Part shown: positions 12,161 through 23,041 of the stretch, piece after piece
Layout: every line of letters begins with the position of its first letter
Position numbering within the stretch: the first letter of the stretch is position 1
Source of the DNA: Rutpela maculata
Taxonomy: Eukaryota > Arthropoda > Insecta > Coleoptera > Cerambycidae
Length of the DNA: 64,000 bases
Direction: 5' to 3'
Assembly (NCBI GenBank): GCA_936432065.2
Contig: OW386285.2
Location: 101,747,869-101,811,868, forward strand
Program-made: the position numbers and the translations under genes
Notes under the pieces: model-generated
The model's database searches: none
Told to the model about the DNA's origin: nothing
The model's input: only the letters and a program-made list of their open reading frames with translations

Positions 12161-12747
12161 AACTCCCATGACTGTTAATTTTTGTGACTGTTTCCCCGTT
12201 TTGAAATTTTAGAGGCCAATTTTAATTTTCAATCTTGTGTGCCGTGGTCCACTAAAAATTGTTCTGATATTTATAAATAATTGAAGAAAAAAATACGTAT
12301 TGAATTTTGTTGTTGTTAATTTGTGTCACAGAGAAGCCGAAAATTGATAAAATCACTTTTTTGAAATTTTCAAATGAAGTATATCACTTCCATACTACAG
12401 CCAAATGTTATTTTTCAATACCAGTCTAATGATGTATCACGATACATCCTAATGGATCAATTTTTGGTTGGTCACGGGACTTTAGATTTAAAATTAAAAT
12501 TGGCTGAAAATATTAAAAATAGCGGAATAGTAATAATGAAATAAGCACAGTCATATGCAAAATGAACTCTAGACTCCAAAAATACAAAAATGTACAGGGT
12601 GTTCATTTAAAGATCAATAGAGAGGGTCACTTCCGGAATAACCTGAAGTCGTACAAACTTGGCAGAGCAATACAAAAATATCGCCTAGGTGTGAGTAAGG
12701 CCATGGATTAGTAACAGAAGTTTAAAAAAAGGAATAACAACTTTAAA
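12161..12747. other. Non-coding interval
   Basis: No supportable frame. Near 12593 'tgtacagggtgttcattta' resembles short element termini seen elsewhere ('tacagggtg' recurs in 17.7-17.9 kb), but no partner end was found. Confidence 0.4.
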
Positions 12748-13302
12748 CTAAATTTTTACGCCGGTTTTTTTTAGGAATAATATAAGAGAGTGTAGAATAT
12801 TGATTTTATTGAGGCATAACAAAAAATATAAAATGTTGAAGGGGGTTTCGATGTTTAATTTTAATAGATTATTATATAATTCGTTAGTCGCATCAGTATA
12901 TTTATTACAGTTAAAAAATATATGATCCAAGTCACTCTCAATGTTACATATGTTGCATAAATTTATAGGAGAGAGTTCCATTCTATAAATATGTGCAGGG
13001 TAACAAACGTGCCTAAATTTCATTCGAATGATCATCGTTATGTATTTTCCAGGCAGGTTAAAGTCATCATGCCAGAACTTGGGTGGTATTTCAGGATATA
13101 TTTTAGTGTATCTTGTGGGGTTGATAGAAACTAATTCATACCACATATTCGACCACTTCTTTTTTAATAAACGTTTACAGATGTTCACAGCGTCATCGTA
13201 ACTTAATTGTTTCCAAACCGGATGAAATACTTTGTTTAGCGATCGTGTCAACTTTTTTGCTGAAGTAAATACCAACGTGCGCTTTAACGCACATAAAGAC
13301 AA
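12748..13302 (-). pseudogene. LINE C-terminal region with Cys/His motif, 184 codons open
   Basis: An uninterrupted frame of 184 codons ends in CNICNIESDLDHIFFNCNKY, a C-x2-C-x7-H-x4-C arrangement. That is the usual last feature of RNase H-bearing Jockey/I-type LINE ORF2 proteins, where it follows a stretch like IIRMKFRHVCYPAHIYRM. No RT or RNase H catalytic block lies upstream in frame, and the piggyBac element starts at 13347, so this is a 5'-truncated LINE tail. It could be transcribed but not function alone. Assignment to a LINE is by motif order, not a search. Confidence 0.65.
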
Positions 13303-13346
13303 TATGATTAGTGTAGCTGCCGTATAACTTTTTTAAAACCTATTAA

Positions 13347-15005
13347 CGCCCAGCGATCACACGAGAAAATTTTTTTTTAAGATTACAATTACACATTTAA
13401 TTTCTTCTAAAAGCGATTTAAATTAATATCTAGAACTATTACAACAGTAAAGATCATTTACTAATAATTTGTCAAACTGGAAGTATTTTTTCTTAATTTT
13501 TTAAAATCATGAAAAAAATTCTCTTTTACACTACCAAATTTATTTATTTGTAAGAAAAAATCTAATAAGTATTAGAATATGATATATGTCATAATGAGTT
13601 CCTAGAATATATAAGTTTATTATTACATAACTCATTTTACAATATTTTCTTTATCTGCAAAATTGTAAACAATTTTATTTCGCTGATCTATATACCACTG
13701 GGCACATAGGTATAATATCTAAGTGGAACTTTGAGAGATTATTCGCATCCGATACCTTCATTGTTATTATTATCGGTCAGTCTTAGTCAGTGCGTGAGAC
13801 AAAATCTTTTAGTGCTGTTTTAACTAAAATATTACCGTTGTATTGGTGAAAAATATAATTGGTAAGTAAGGCTAGTAATGGACTTTTTTCTTTTACATTG
13901 CTAGTCAAACATTTGTAAGTTAAAATTGTGACAAAATTACAATATGAACAATTAAAACCTGGTGATAGTTTGAATAATAACAATAATAATAATAATAATA
14001 ATAATTTAACTTTTTAGAGAACATAGATTCAAAAAAGGTGCTGACTATGCAGCAGATAGAAGAAATTATTGACGATCCTAATTTTTATATTGACGATGAT
14101 AGTGCTACTCTAGACATTGTTGTTTTACCTCCAGAACCAGATTATGTGACAGATGAAGACGAAGTGGATGATGACGAATTGGGCCTAGCGGAAGTACAAG
14201 ATGTTCCTGGTCAGTTGGAAGTACAATACGGTCATGGAGATCAAGACACAGGAGACATTGCTGAAGACCAGAGTACCAGGCATTACGCTAGGGTCAAGAG
14301 TTGTGACCAAATTGTTATTTTGTGAACCAATTTCATCTCAGCATTGATAACTTCTTTACGAATCGGGACTTGTTTGTTCACTTGAAAAATATTGGATTTC
14401 GTGCAACAGGTACCGTGCATGACAACAGAACAGGCAAATGTCCTATGAAGTCGGCAAAAGACTTAGCCAAGAACTACGTGGTACTTTTGATTATAGGTTT
14501 GACACTAAATCTAATGTACTCATGGTACGATGGCATGATAATGAATGCGTAACTGTGGCAACTAATTATGACAAAATAGAGCCCTTAGCCAAAGCAAGTT
14601 GCTGGAAACGTCAATCTAATCAAAGAGTTGATGTTCCACAACCGAAACTGATTCAGAATTACAATAAATATATGGGTGGTGTCGACCATGATTGGTTTAC
14701 TAGTAAATATGGAATCCATATTCGTGGAAAAAATGGTACTGACCAATGTTAATTTGTATTCTGGATATGGCACTAACAAGTGCCTGAATTTCTAATGTTA
14801 ATATTATTACTCTATAAGTAAAGCATAATATTTATTATGTATTAAAATATATATTATATCTGCCCAGTGATCTATTTATAGATCACCACTTTTTTGATAA
14901 ACAACATGATGAATATTTTTTTTGTTACTTTTTACGGCCATTTGGAAGTACTTTAAATATACATGCTAAATATTTTTGCAAAATTCAAAAAAATTGTCTT
15001 GGGCG
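13347..15005 (+). mobile_element. Decayed piggyBac-type transposon with TTAA duplication
   Basis: TTAA lies at 13343-13346 and 15006-15009. The element starts CGCCCA and ends TGGGCG, giving short inverted ends directly next to TTAA, as in piggyBac elements. It contains the broken transposase described separately, an (AAT)n run at about 13978-14003, and a second inverted 'gcccag.gatc' motif near 14862. At 1.66 kb it is internally deleted relative to full-length copies (2.4-3 kb typical). Confidence 0.8.
14038..14752 (+). pseudogene. piggyBac transposase, internally deleted and frameshifted
   Basis: The N-terminal acidic part (LPPEPDYVTDEDEVDDDELG) is typical of piggyBac/PGBD transposases. After a deletion the frame shows FHLSIDNFFTNRDLFVHLKN with IGFRATGT, the block that includes the 'DN.FT' signature of the DDE core. 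A shift at about 14440-14450 leads to RWHDNECVTVATNYDKIEP and YNKYMGGVD, the conserved C-terminal block; the Asp of MGGVD is the last catalytic-region aspartate. Much of the catalytic core and the C-terminal cysteine-rich finger are missing, so it cannot be an active transposase. Confidence 0.85.
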
Positions 15006-15174
15006 TTAATGAGTTTTAGTGATAAAATAGTTCGTAGGGACGTTTGGAGGATAAGTATGCTTAAGAGATAAGGAATTTGAAATTATAATATAATGGTCAT
15101 TATTGTGGATCCTGGGCCCCGTGGATTTTTCAGAAATTTGTATGTATAATTGATTATCACTTATGAAATACTCA

Positions 15175-15860
15175 CATGCAGTGAAAATTTTGTGGGACTA
15201 CAGGATGCCCCAGAAAATACATCCAAAATTGCCATCATCTGGATCGTGGTATGCTTAAAAAATTTTGTTTCTTTTGATTTAAATCAATTTCAAAACAACA
15301 ACACAAAAAAAGGTCTAAAAAAATTAGTTGGGCCACTGTATATTCTGGAGTTAACATATGACGTGTGATATTTTTCAGATTTTTAATTGCAATTTGAATG
15401 AAAAAGAAAAGTCGTAAGGTTACTATAAAAAAATTGGGAAAAACAAGATACTGACGAAAAAAGCATCATATTTTGTCTACCATTGTTAATAAATTTTTAA
15501 CCCGACATAGGCAGTATGGCATTCTAAAACAATTCCATATTTTATGACGGCGACTTGTGAAAAGTAATATCCGCAGATACCACTTCGATTTGGTTATTAA
15601 TGTGCTTGGGCTATAAATAAAGAAAAAAATAAGGTGAATTTACATATAATAAAATGCTCTAATTCCTGTATTCATATCTATCTATCCATCCCTTTCTACA
15701 AACTTTATACTATTAATACGATAAATTCTTGTACCAATTAAACTTGAAAATAATTTAAATCAAAAGAATTTTCTTTTAAACATACCAGAACCCAGATGAT
15801 GTTATCTTTGGATCTGTTTTCCGGGGTATCCTGTAGGCCCACAAAAATTTCACTGCGAAT
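15175..15860. repeat. Inverted-repeat element, ~75-bp arms
   Basis: 'cagtgaaaattttgtgggac' and 'catcatctggatc' at 15180-15245 are mirrored at 15785-15857. The loop of about 540 bp has no coding features. It is probably a non-autonomous DNA element; ends and target duplication are not resolved. Confidence 0.55.
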
Positions 15861-16559
15861 CCCTTCATTCGGGTGCCAAATGGGTGTCCCGGGTGTCCTT
15901 TGATGTTAGATGTATTTAATTTAAAAAAATAAATATAATGTTTATGTAAAGGAGTAGTGACTAAATTATAGAAAGTTATAAACTTAAGGTGATAAAACAC
16001 AAGCAGGTGTCATGATCACTGATTTTATATACATTTTACTTACCATCTATCTTTATAGAATATGCAGTTTGTACACATAAACACTAGTATTCGTAATTTT
16101 GAACTGTATGTGTTTCATGATATTTCAAATTAAAATATTTTAACTGTCGACAATAAAAGTTTCCGTAAAACTAGTGACATCGAAAGTTTTTTTAAATAAA
16201 ATGTATTTTCAAAGGGTTTAACTTTTATTTGCTTAGATCATTATGTAAACGTCACTATATTCACTGGCTTATCTATAAATAAACAGTAGTTTTGCATTAT
16301 CAGTAGAAGGTTTTATATGTCACACAAATTGTTAAAACGTGGATTTTATAGTTATGTTCTATATAATATTTGAATGTTATTATTTTATTTAGGCATTTGT
16401 ATGCCTTATACGTAATATTTGAAAAAAATAAGAAAAACTGACAAATTTTAACTCAATTTTACAAATTCCAGTAATAAGGATTGGGTCTTATTACCTATTA
16501 TAAATTTGAAGTCGGTGTACAAAGAAAAAAATCTGTAAAAGTACATACGCCAAAGTTCC
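15861..16559. other. AT-rich non-coding interval
   Basis: Nothing recognised on either strand; frames are short and low-complexity. Confidence 0.4.
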
Positions 16560-18070
16560 CTCTCTTACCACCTTTCATTTATTCATTATCTTTTCTATAT
16601 GATGACTGACTACCCTGTATATTCTTTGTATCTAAAAGTACATCAGGTATTCTTCCTGGCAACAGTGACAAGTTCATTCCAAATATTATTTTCCCCTGCC
16701 TTTTCACTAAAAGTTGTGTTGGCTGTAAATATTATTATTCGTCACATTTTTTGACGGTGACCACTCTGTCCACTCTGTATTATTTTTTGTATATGTTTCT
16801 TGTGTTAACGAAATATTATTGCCCTCGGTCACATTTTTTCATTAATTTTTAAGATGACCACCCTGTATATTTTTCAGAGTTGTGTTAACCGCATGAGAAA
16901 TATTATTTGACCACCCTATATGTTTTTTCATATTTTTCTTCTTTGGCGGTTGTGTTGACCATATGGGAAATATTATCGTCTTTCGTCACATTTTTTCATA
17001 ATGTTTTTTAGAGTGACCACCCCGAATATTTCCTGTTTCTCTTCTTTTACAGTAGTGTTAACTATATGCGAAATATTATTGCCCATCCGTCACATTTCTT
17101 CATTATTTTTATCTGTACATTTTTCTTGACAGTTGCTTAACTGCTTGGGAAATATTATTCACCTCCATCGATTTTTTTCATTATTTTCTCATGGAGACTA
17201 CTGGTATATTTTTCTTCCTTGACAGCTGAGCTAACTGTATCCTAAATATTACTGTCTTCCGTCACATTTTTCCCTTAATTAGTTTTTGGGGTCCACCCTG
17301 TATATTCTTCAACAGAAGTATATCCCAGTTCTTCATAGGCAGTAGCGTCAACTACCTACCAAAGATTATTCTTCTCCGTCGAGTGGTTTTGTAGACAGCG
17401 CCAAGAACACGGACAGACAGGCAGACAGCCATTTAGGCTTTAACGAGCGAAGTATAACATAATCAAACGTTTTTCTTCCATAGCTTACCGAACGAAAGTA
17501 CTGTAATCGTGAAAAAATCACCCTTCAAGATTTCTCCGGATTTTTACGTTTCAGAGTATATAGATTACGAAAATTAAAGCCATTTAATTCTGTCAGTCTG
17601 TCTGTGTGTCTGTCGATCTGTTAGCGCTATATCTACAAAATCACTTGACGAAGAACAATAATATTTGGTAGGTAATTGACGCTATTACCAGGAGGAACTG
17701 GGAATACTTCCGTTGAAAAATGTACAGGGTGGATCTCATAAAAATATAATTAAGGAAGAAATGTGACGGAAGACACTAATATTTGGCATGTAGTTAACAC
17801 GTTAACATGTCAAGGAAGCAAAATATCAAAAATGTACAGGGCGTTCACTATAAAAAAATAATGAAAAAATATGACGGAGAGCAATAATATCTCGCATGTT
17901 GTTAAACAACTCTCAAAGAAGATTATATGAAAACAATATACAGGGTGATTGCCCTAAAAATAATTAATAAAAAAATGTGACGAAGGACGGCAGTTAACAC
18001 AACAGTCAAGGAAGAAATATATAAAAAATATACAGATTAACCACCTGTATATTTTTTATATTTTTAAAAG
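16560..18070. mobile_element. Foldback element with multi-unit tandem arms
   Basis: From 16560 to about 17400 a unit of roughly 80-105 bp repeats about eight times: 'ccaccctgtatatttttc', then 'gttgtgttaac', then 'gaaatattattgcc', then 'gtcacattttttcatta'. From about 17620 to 18070 the same unit repeats about five times in reverse complement. The central ~220 bp carries 'gacagacaggcagacag' and 'gtcagtctgtctgtgtgtct', themselves inverted. No gene. The layout matches Drosophila FB-like foldback elements in form only. Confidence 0.75.
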
Positions 18071-18489
18071 TAATTAAAAAATATGAAAAAATATACTTTT
18101 ATCTCGGTTTGACATTACATCTTTAAAGACACGACAAATTATGCTACAGTATACTACATAATAAAATTGACTGTTCACCATTACTTGGACTTTTATTTAA
18201 AAATTGCCACAATTCACTTCCAGATAAAATGATACCTTTCATATACCACATGCAAGGTCTAATGTTTTGAGAAAATCACCCATTTACGTCATGTGTTACA
18301 ACTTTAATAATATATCGGATTAGAACGATATTAATTTTTTTCTATAACATACTTAAAAGAATCTGTTCATAGACACTTTCAACATTAACTTATTTAACTT
18401 ATCATCATATATCATTACTTTCATATTTTCTGTTTTTTTCATTGATTTTGTTTGTAATGCATTATTATTACTATTATTTTCATAGACTT
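18071..18489. other. Non-coding interval
   Basis: No supportable frame or repeat; AT-rich. Confidence 0.4.
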
Positions 18490-21340
18490 AACAGCGCCAC
18501 ACTTTCTCAGCCGTAGCTGGAAACTATTCACCGAATCCCTCGCGCGAGATTGAAATTCGGCTCTGTTGGAGCCCGTTCCAGGTTTTTGGGCCATTCAGTT
18601 GTTGTTTAGTCTGCAGTGTCCCGTTAGTAATCCTACGTAGTTAGTAATCCTACATAGATGGGTAGATTACTCCTGAATATCTGGAGACAGTGTTTACCCA
18701 GCTTACGACTGGGTGTGGCCAAAGTATTCTGCTATGTCTGCAGCTGCTTAGACTACTGCAATAGTTAGCGTGGCGTTTGAGTGTATAATTCTTTAGCAGG
18801 GAACTGTGGATTGAATCTGGGAGTGCTATTCCAGGTTCCGGACCATGCAGGGCGGCGCTCTCACATCCATTGCAGGATAAAGCGTCCGCTTCTTCGTTAC
18901 CCTGAATTCCATAGTGTCCTTTCTAGCTCCGCTAGACACGATTGTTTTGTGTGAGCACATCCCTAGGGCCTTTCTAATTTCCAGAACCATCCTAGAGTTA
19001 TTTAGAGCAAGCAGGGCTGCTCTGCTGTCCGTTGATATGCGCACCGTTTTACCACTGTCGTTTGCCTTCGTATTATCACTTGCGGGATCTCCACTAGTTT
19101 CGCCTGGAAATAGTAACAAGTATGCCTAGCGGTATTATGGGGTGTTGATCTAGATCTTCTAAGTAGAACCCAGCTCCTGATCCACAGTTCATTTTTGAAC
19201 CATCGGCGTAAATTGATATGTCCGTCATTACCGGACACGTTCAAACGTACCTCAAAATTATATTATATATAGCGGGCGGGATACGGTCGGTACGCTTTCC
19301 CAGAAGGGAAATTTGTTTTGTAGCCTCTTCTAGGATACGGGCATGCCCTTACCAGACTAAAATCTCAGAGCAGTCGTCAACACCACCTCCTCTATGTATA
19401 GATTTAGAGGAGGGGTGCAGACAGACCTGTAGCTAGAAAATGCTTTGAGGGTGGGCAAACAATTTTTCAGAGGGTAACCGTGGGCCAAAAATTCGTTTTT
19501 TCTATTTAAAAATAGCTACCTTATTATTTTCTGCGGTCGCCGTAGATCGGGCGAAAATTATTCCAGGACGAGCGTAGTCCTAGCTACAGGCCCGGATGCA
19601 GAATATAGTCTCCATTGCAGCTGTAGGCGTCATTATCATCGCACCAGTAACGCAGAGGTATGCTAGTCTTTGAACATGCTCCAGTTGAGATGCTGCTGCT
19701 TCTTGCCTTATTCTGGGGCACCAGACTATGACTGCGTAACAAAGCATGGTTCTTATCATAGCAGGGTACAGCCAGAGGGAGAGCTTGGGACCCAGGACCT
19801 ACCGACTGCTCTGCATCACTGCCAGAAGACCGCACGTGAAATGTTTATCTTAACTTCCATATGTCTATTTTAATTTAGGGTGCAGTCAAGTATAACTCCC
19901 AGGTACTTGACCTTACTCGCTAAGTGGAGCTGAGTGTCCGATAATTTGGGCATTTTCATATCTCCTTTTCTTGGTCAATAGTACTAGCTCAGTTTTCTGG
20001 GGGTTAACCGAGAGGGAGTGTTCTGTGCACCAATTGTGATCTGCGTAACCTATTGTGAAGAAGCCAGAGTCATTAAGGCGGTGTAGGAGGCTGTCGGCGA
20101 CCATAACCCACAGTAGTGATAGAACGCCACCTTATGGACAGCCTCTATTGACCATGTCTCTAGTCTCTTTGTTCCCCATATTTATTCGGATGGCTCTCCA
20201 TTTGAGCATGTTTGTTATCCATTCACTGAGTATGTTGGGAACACCATGCGATTAAAAAGCTGCTTATACTCTCGAAGGTTGTTTTGTCAAAAGCACCTTC
20301 GATATCAATAAACGCCTTCAGGGTAGACATTTTCATATCCGCCGATTTTTCGATACGAGATTCCACGGAATGAAGTACCGATTCTGTTGATTTCCCTGGG
20401 ATGTAAGCTTGTTGATTTGGATGCAGTGGGTGTAAAACTAACACTGTGTCTCCATTTCTCGATCACGCAATCTTTCCAAACCTTTCAGTAGAAAGGAGGA
20501 AAGGCTAATAAGCCGATATGATTTTGATAAGGAGTAGTCCGTTTAGGTATGAATATTACCTTTATTTCCCATCACTTTATCGGGGTGTATTTAAAGGCAA
20601 TGCAGTAAATATGCAGCAGGTGGTGTGTATGTATTCCGGTCCCCACTGGAGTAGAGCTGGAAAAACTCCATCAATACCTGGTGATTTAAAGGGTAGGAAG
20701 TTGTTGATCGCCCAGGCTACTGTCCACTGTCCCATTCGCAACCTCCCACCGGGTGAGATACGTTGGGCCAGTCCATACAGGGCGACATAGTGCTGCCTGG
20801 AAACATTGTTTTTAGCAGAAGTTCAAATGTTTCAAAGAGGTTGGTTGTAAAGGAGCCATCTTCCCGTTTCATAAAACCTGGTTGTTGTTGGGGACGTTTG
20901 GAGAATATATTATTGAGCCGAGCTGCTGAGGCCATGGATGCAACTCCGCCACAGAAAGATCTCCATGATGCACTTTGTCTTTCGCGAATGGTCTTTTTGT
21001 ACAGCATTTGACTGTCATTTTATGCCTCCCAGTCTTTGGCACTTTTAGATTTCTTCGCATTGTTGACAAGTTTTCTTATCTTCTTTCAGCCGGTCGAGCT
21101 TATTGCATGTCCCGTTCCGACTTATCTTAAATGATTGTAACTTAACCACAATACTATCAATATCCTCTACCGTTTCTATGTTATTTCTGTTGAGGGACAT
21201 CAGGTGACTAATAAGAAGTTCTTGAAACTGTGTTATATTTGTCCACCTAGGTTTGGGGTTGAGAGTTTTTTCTACTCCCTTTCCAAATTAAATTGAATCC
21301 ACCTATGCAAGCTGCATCAGAACTCGTTGACAATGTTTCG
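18490..21340 (-). pseudogene. LINE with RT and RNase H remnants, many breaks
   Basis: Read on the minus strand, domains appear in LINE order. At about 20440-20230, HPNQQAYIPGKSTESVLHSV then FIDIEGAFDKTTFESI is the RT block with the first catalytic Asp. At about 20104-19913, GYADHNWCTEHSLSVNPQKT then ELVLLTKK is the second block, where the catalytic 'YADD' is degraded to YADH. At about 19040-18830 STDSRAALLALNNS is RNase H. The blocks sit in different frames. The outer LTR retrotransposon inserted just beyond its presumed 5' side at 21390. The clade is probably R1/LOA/I-like because of the RNase H. Dead copy. Confidence 0.8.
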
Positions 21341-21389
21341 AAGAAATTTAACTAGGTACTTTATAAGCAGAGAAATATGAAAAGATACG

Positions 21390-21646
21390 TATAGCGACTA
21401 TAGCGACTCACTCACTTCCAAAAGCGAGAAGTTTCCATGGAGTCGCTAAGAAACAAAAAGGAAAACTCGATCCATAATGGAGAAGTTTCCATGGAGTCGC
21501 TAAGAAAAATAAAAAACATTCGATATAAAAATATAATATCAATATACTTAAAAATACTAATATCACATAAAATATGAACATGTATTAAAAACAAATATAC
21601 GTATATTAACTTCGATTTTAATTTTATTTATAGCGATAACGCTATA
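21390..21646 (+). repeat. 5' LTR of outer element
   Basis: 257 bp, TATAGCGACTATAGCGACTC at the start and GCGATAACGCTATA at the end. It holds two copies of 'gagaagtttccatggagtcg', about 60 bp apart. It is almost identical to the 3' copy. Confidence 0.95.
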
Positions 21647-21650
21647 AATT

Positions 21651-21668
21651 TGGTGACCCCGACGTGAT
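21651..21668 (+). promoter_or_regulatory. Primer binding site, tRNA-Trp
   Basis: TGGTGACCCCGACGTGAT starts four bases after the LTR. It is the exact complement of the 3' end of eukaryotic tRNA-Trp (…ATCACGTCGGGGTCACCA, from memory). tRNA-Trp priming is a known hallmark of the CsRn1 clade. Confidence 0.9.
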
Positions 21669-21820
21669 CATTTTATGTCCAACGTGATAAATATATGCCC
21701 GACGTGATCATTTTATGTCCAACGTGATAAATATATGCCAGAAGTGAAAATTTTATGTCCAACGTCATAAATATATGCCAGAAGTGAAAATTTTATGTCC
21801 AACGTGATAAATATAATTCC
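21661..21820 (+). repeat. Four 40-bp tandem units grown out of the primer site
   Basis: Exactly eight 20-bp half-units: 'gacgtgatcattttatgtcc' and 'aacgtgataaatatatgccc' alternate four times with few changes. The first half-unit begins inside the primer-binding site ('gacgtgat'). The array lies in the 5' leader before gag. Confidence 0.9.
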
Positions 21821-22075
21821 AAGAAGAGATTCAATATATCAACTACCGTTATAAATTGACCATTTTATGAAGAGAAGAATTTTCCCGATGAATTTTGAAT
21901 AGAGGTTCCAAAGTTGAATAGATGTTCCTATAATTTATGGTAATTTCCTAATTCAATCAACTGAAGTTGTACATTACAAGTACTGTCATCTGTCGGTGAG
22001 TGAGTTAAAGTACATTCCCTTTTTTATCTAAGACAGTAATCAATCAATCAATCAATCAATCACAATCGATTAGTT
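21821..22075 (+). other. 5' leader of outer element
   Basis: Untranslated leader between the tandem array and the gag start. An (AATC)n run of about 7 units (22037-22063) lies immediately upstream of the gag ATG. Confidence 0.7.
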
Positions 22076-23023
22076 ATGCAAAGACAACCTTCAGACGAGG
22101 ATTTTCCTCAAACTCATTATGTCACCTCTGTCAAATTACCCCCATTCTGGAAATCAAAACCAGAAATTTGGTTTACCCAGATTGAATCACAGTTTTCTGT
22201 TGCAAAAATTGTCAATGACAAGAAAAAGTATGATCAGGTTCTAGCTAATTTGCCATTAGATGTGATAGATAATATATACGATATAATATCTAATCCCCCG
22301 GAAACGGATCTCTATATAAATTTAAAGAAAGTTTTAATCTCACGTTTATCATCGAGTGAGGAAAAACGTCTGAATGATCTGTTATCAGGTTCCCAAATGG
22401 GCGATCTGAAACCTTCAGATTTCTATAGATCCATGCTGAATATGGTTGGAGGATTCAGCATGGTTAGTCAAGATTTATTGATAAAGTTATGGAAAAGACG
22501 TTTACCTCAAACAGTATATATTGCCATTACAGCTTCAGGGAAAACAGACATAAAAGAGATTCTAGATATTGCAGATCAGATCTGGGAGTCCTGTCAAAAT
22601 TCAATGGTTGCATCGTACTCCAAAAATCCTCTTGAATCTGAGTCAACCCCGTTATCAGATTTAACTACCACTATCAAAAATTTTTCAATCACTTTCCATG
22701 ATTCAATTAATCAAGTATTACAAAAACAAGAAATTTTTAATTCTCGATTAAACTCTTTAGAATCCAGACTTTCCAATCAATCCTTCGAGCCTCAACCTTC
22801 TACTTCATGCTGCAACAATTGCAAAAGTAGAAGCAATTCACAAACTCGTACCACTAATCGCAATCGTTCACCCGGCCGTAATAATATTTCCAATAAATTT
22901 GATCGTACAGACAATACTATTTGTTACTACCATCAACTTTATGGTGCCAATGCCTATCGTTGTGGAGGTGAATGGTGCAAATTCAGTAAGAATTGTAAAA
23001 AATCTGATAATTCTCAAAGATGA
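22076..23023 (+). CDS. gag: Gag of outer CsRn1-like element
   Basis: A 315-residue Gag-like protein starting at the first ATG after the leader. Residues about 1-190 resemble the capsid-type helical region of Ty3/gypsy Gags (PPFWKSKPEIWFTQIESQF near the start, LSSSEEKRLNDLLSG in the middle). Residues about 280-310 carry CYYHQLYGANAYRC then CKFSKNC, the C-x-x-H plus cysteines pattern of CsRn1-clade Gags rather than the CCHC of most retroelements. The frame ends at TGA 23021-23023, and pol follows in the same frame, so gag and pol are separated by one stop codon (context AGA TGA CTG). Confidence 0.85.
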   Translation: MQRQPSDEDFPQTHYVTSVKLPPFWKSKPEIWFTQIESQFSVAKIVNDKKKYDQVLANLPLDVIDNIYDIISNPPETDLYINLKKVLISRLSSSEEKRLNDLLSGSQMGDLKPSDFYRSMLNMVGGFSMVSQDLLIKLWKRRLPQTVYIAITASGKTDIKEILDIADQIWESCQNSMVASYSKNPLESESTPLSDLTTTIKNFSITFHDSINQVLQKQEIFNSRLNSLESRLSNQSFEPQPSTSCCNNCKSRSNSQTRTTNRNRSPGRNNISNKFDRTDNTICYYHQLYGANAYRCGGEWCKFSKNCKKSDNSQR

Positions 23024-23041
23024 CTGAAGTTTGATAATTTT

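Noticed and set aside
16560..18070. CRISPR-like repeat array
   Set aside because: Units are degenerate, lack unique spacers of constant size and occur in inverted orientation; the genome is eukaryotic.
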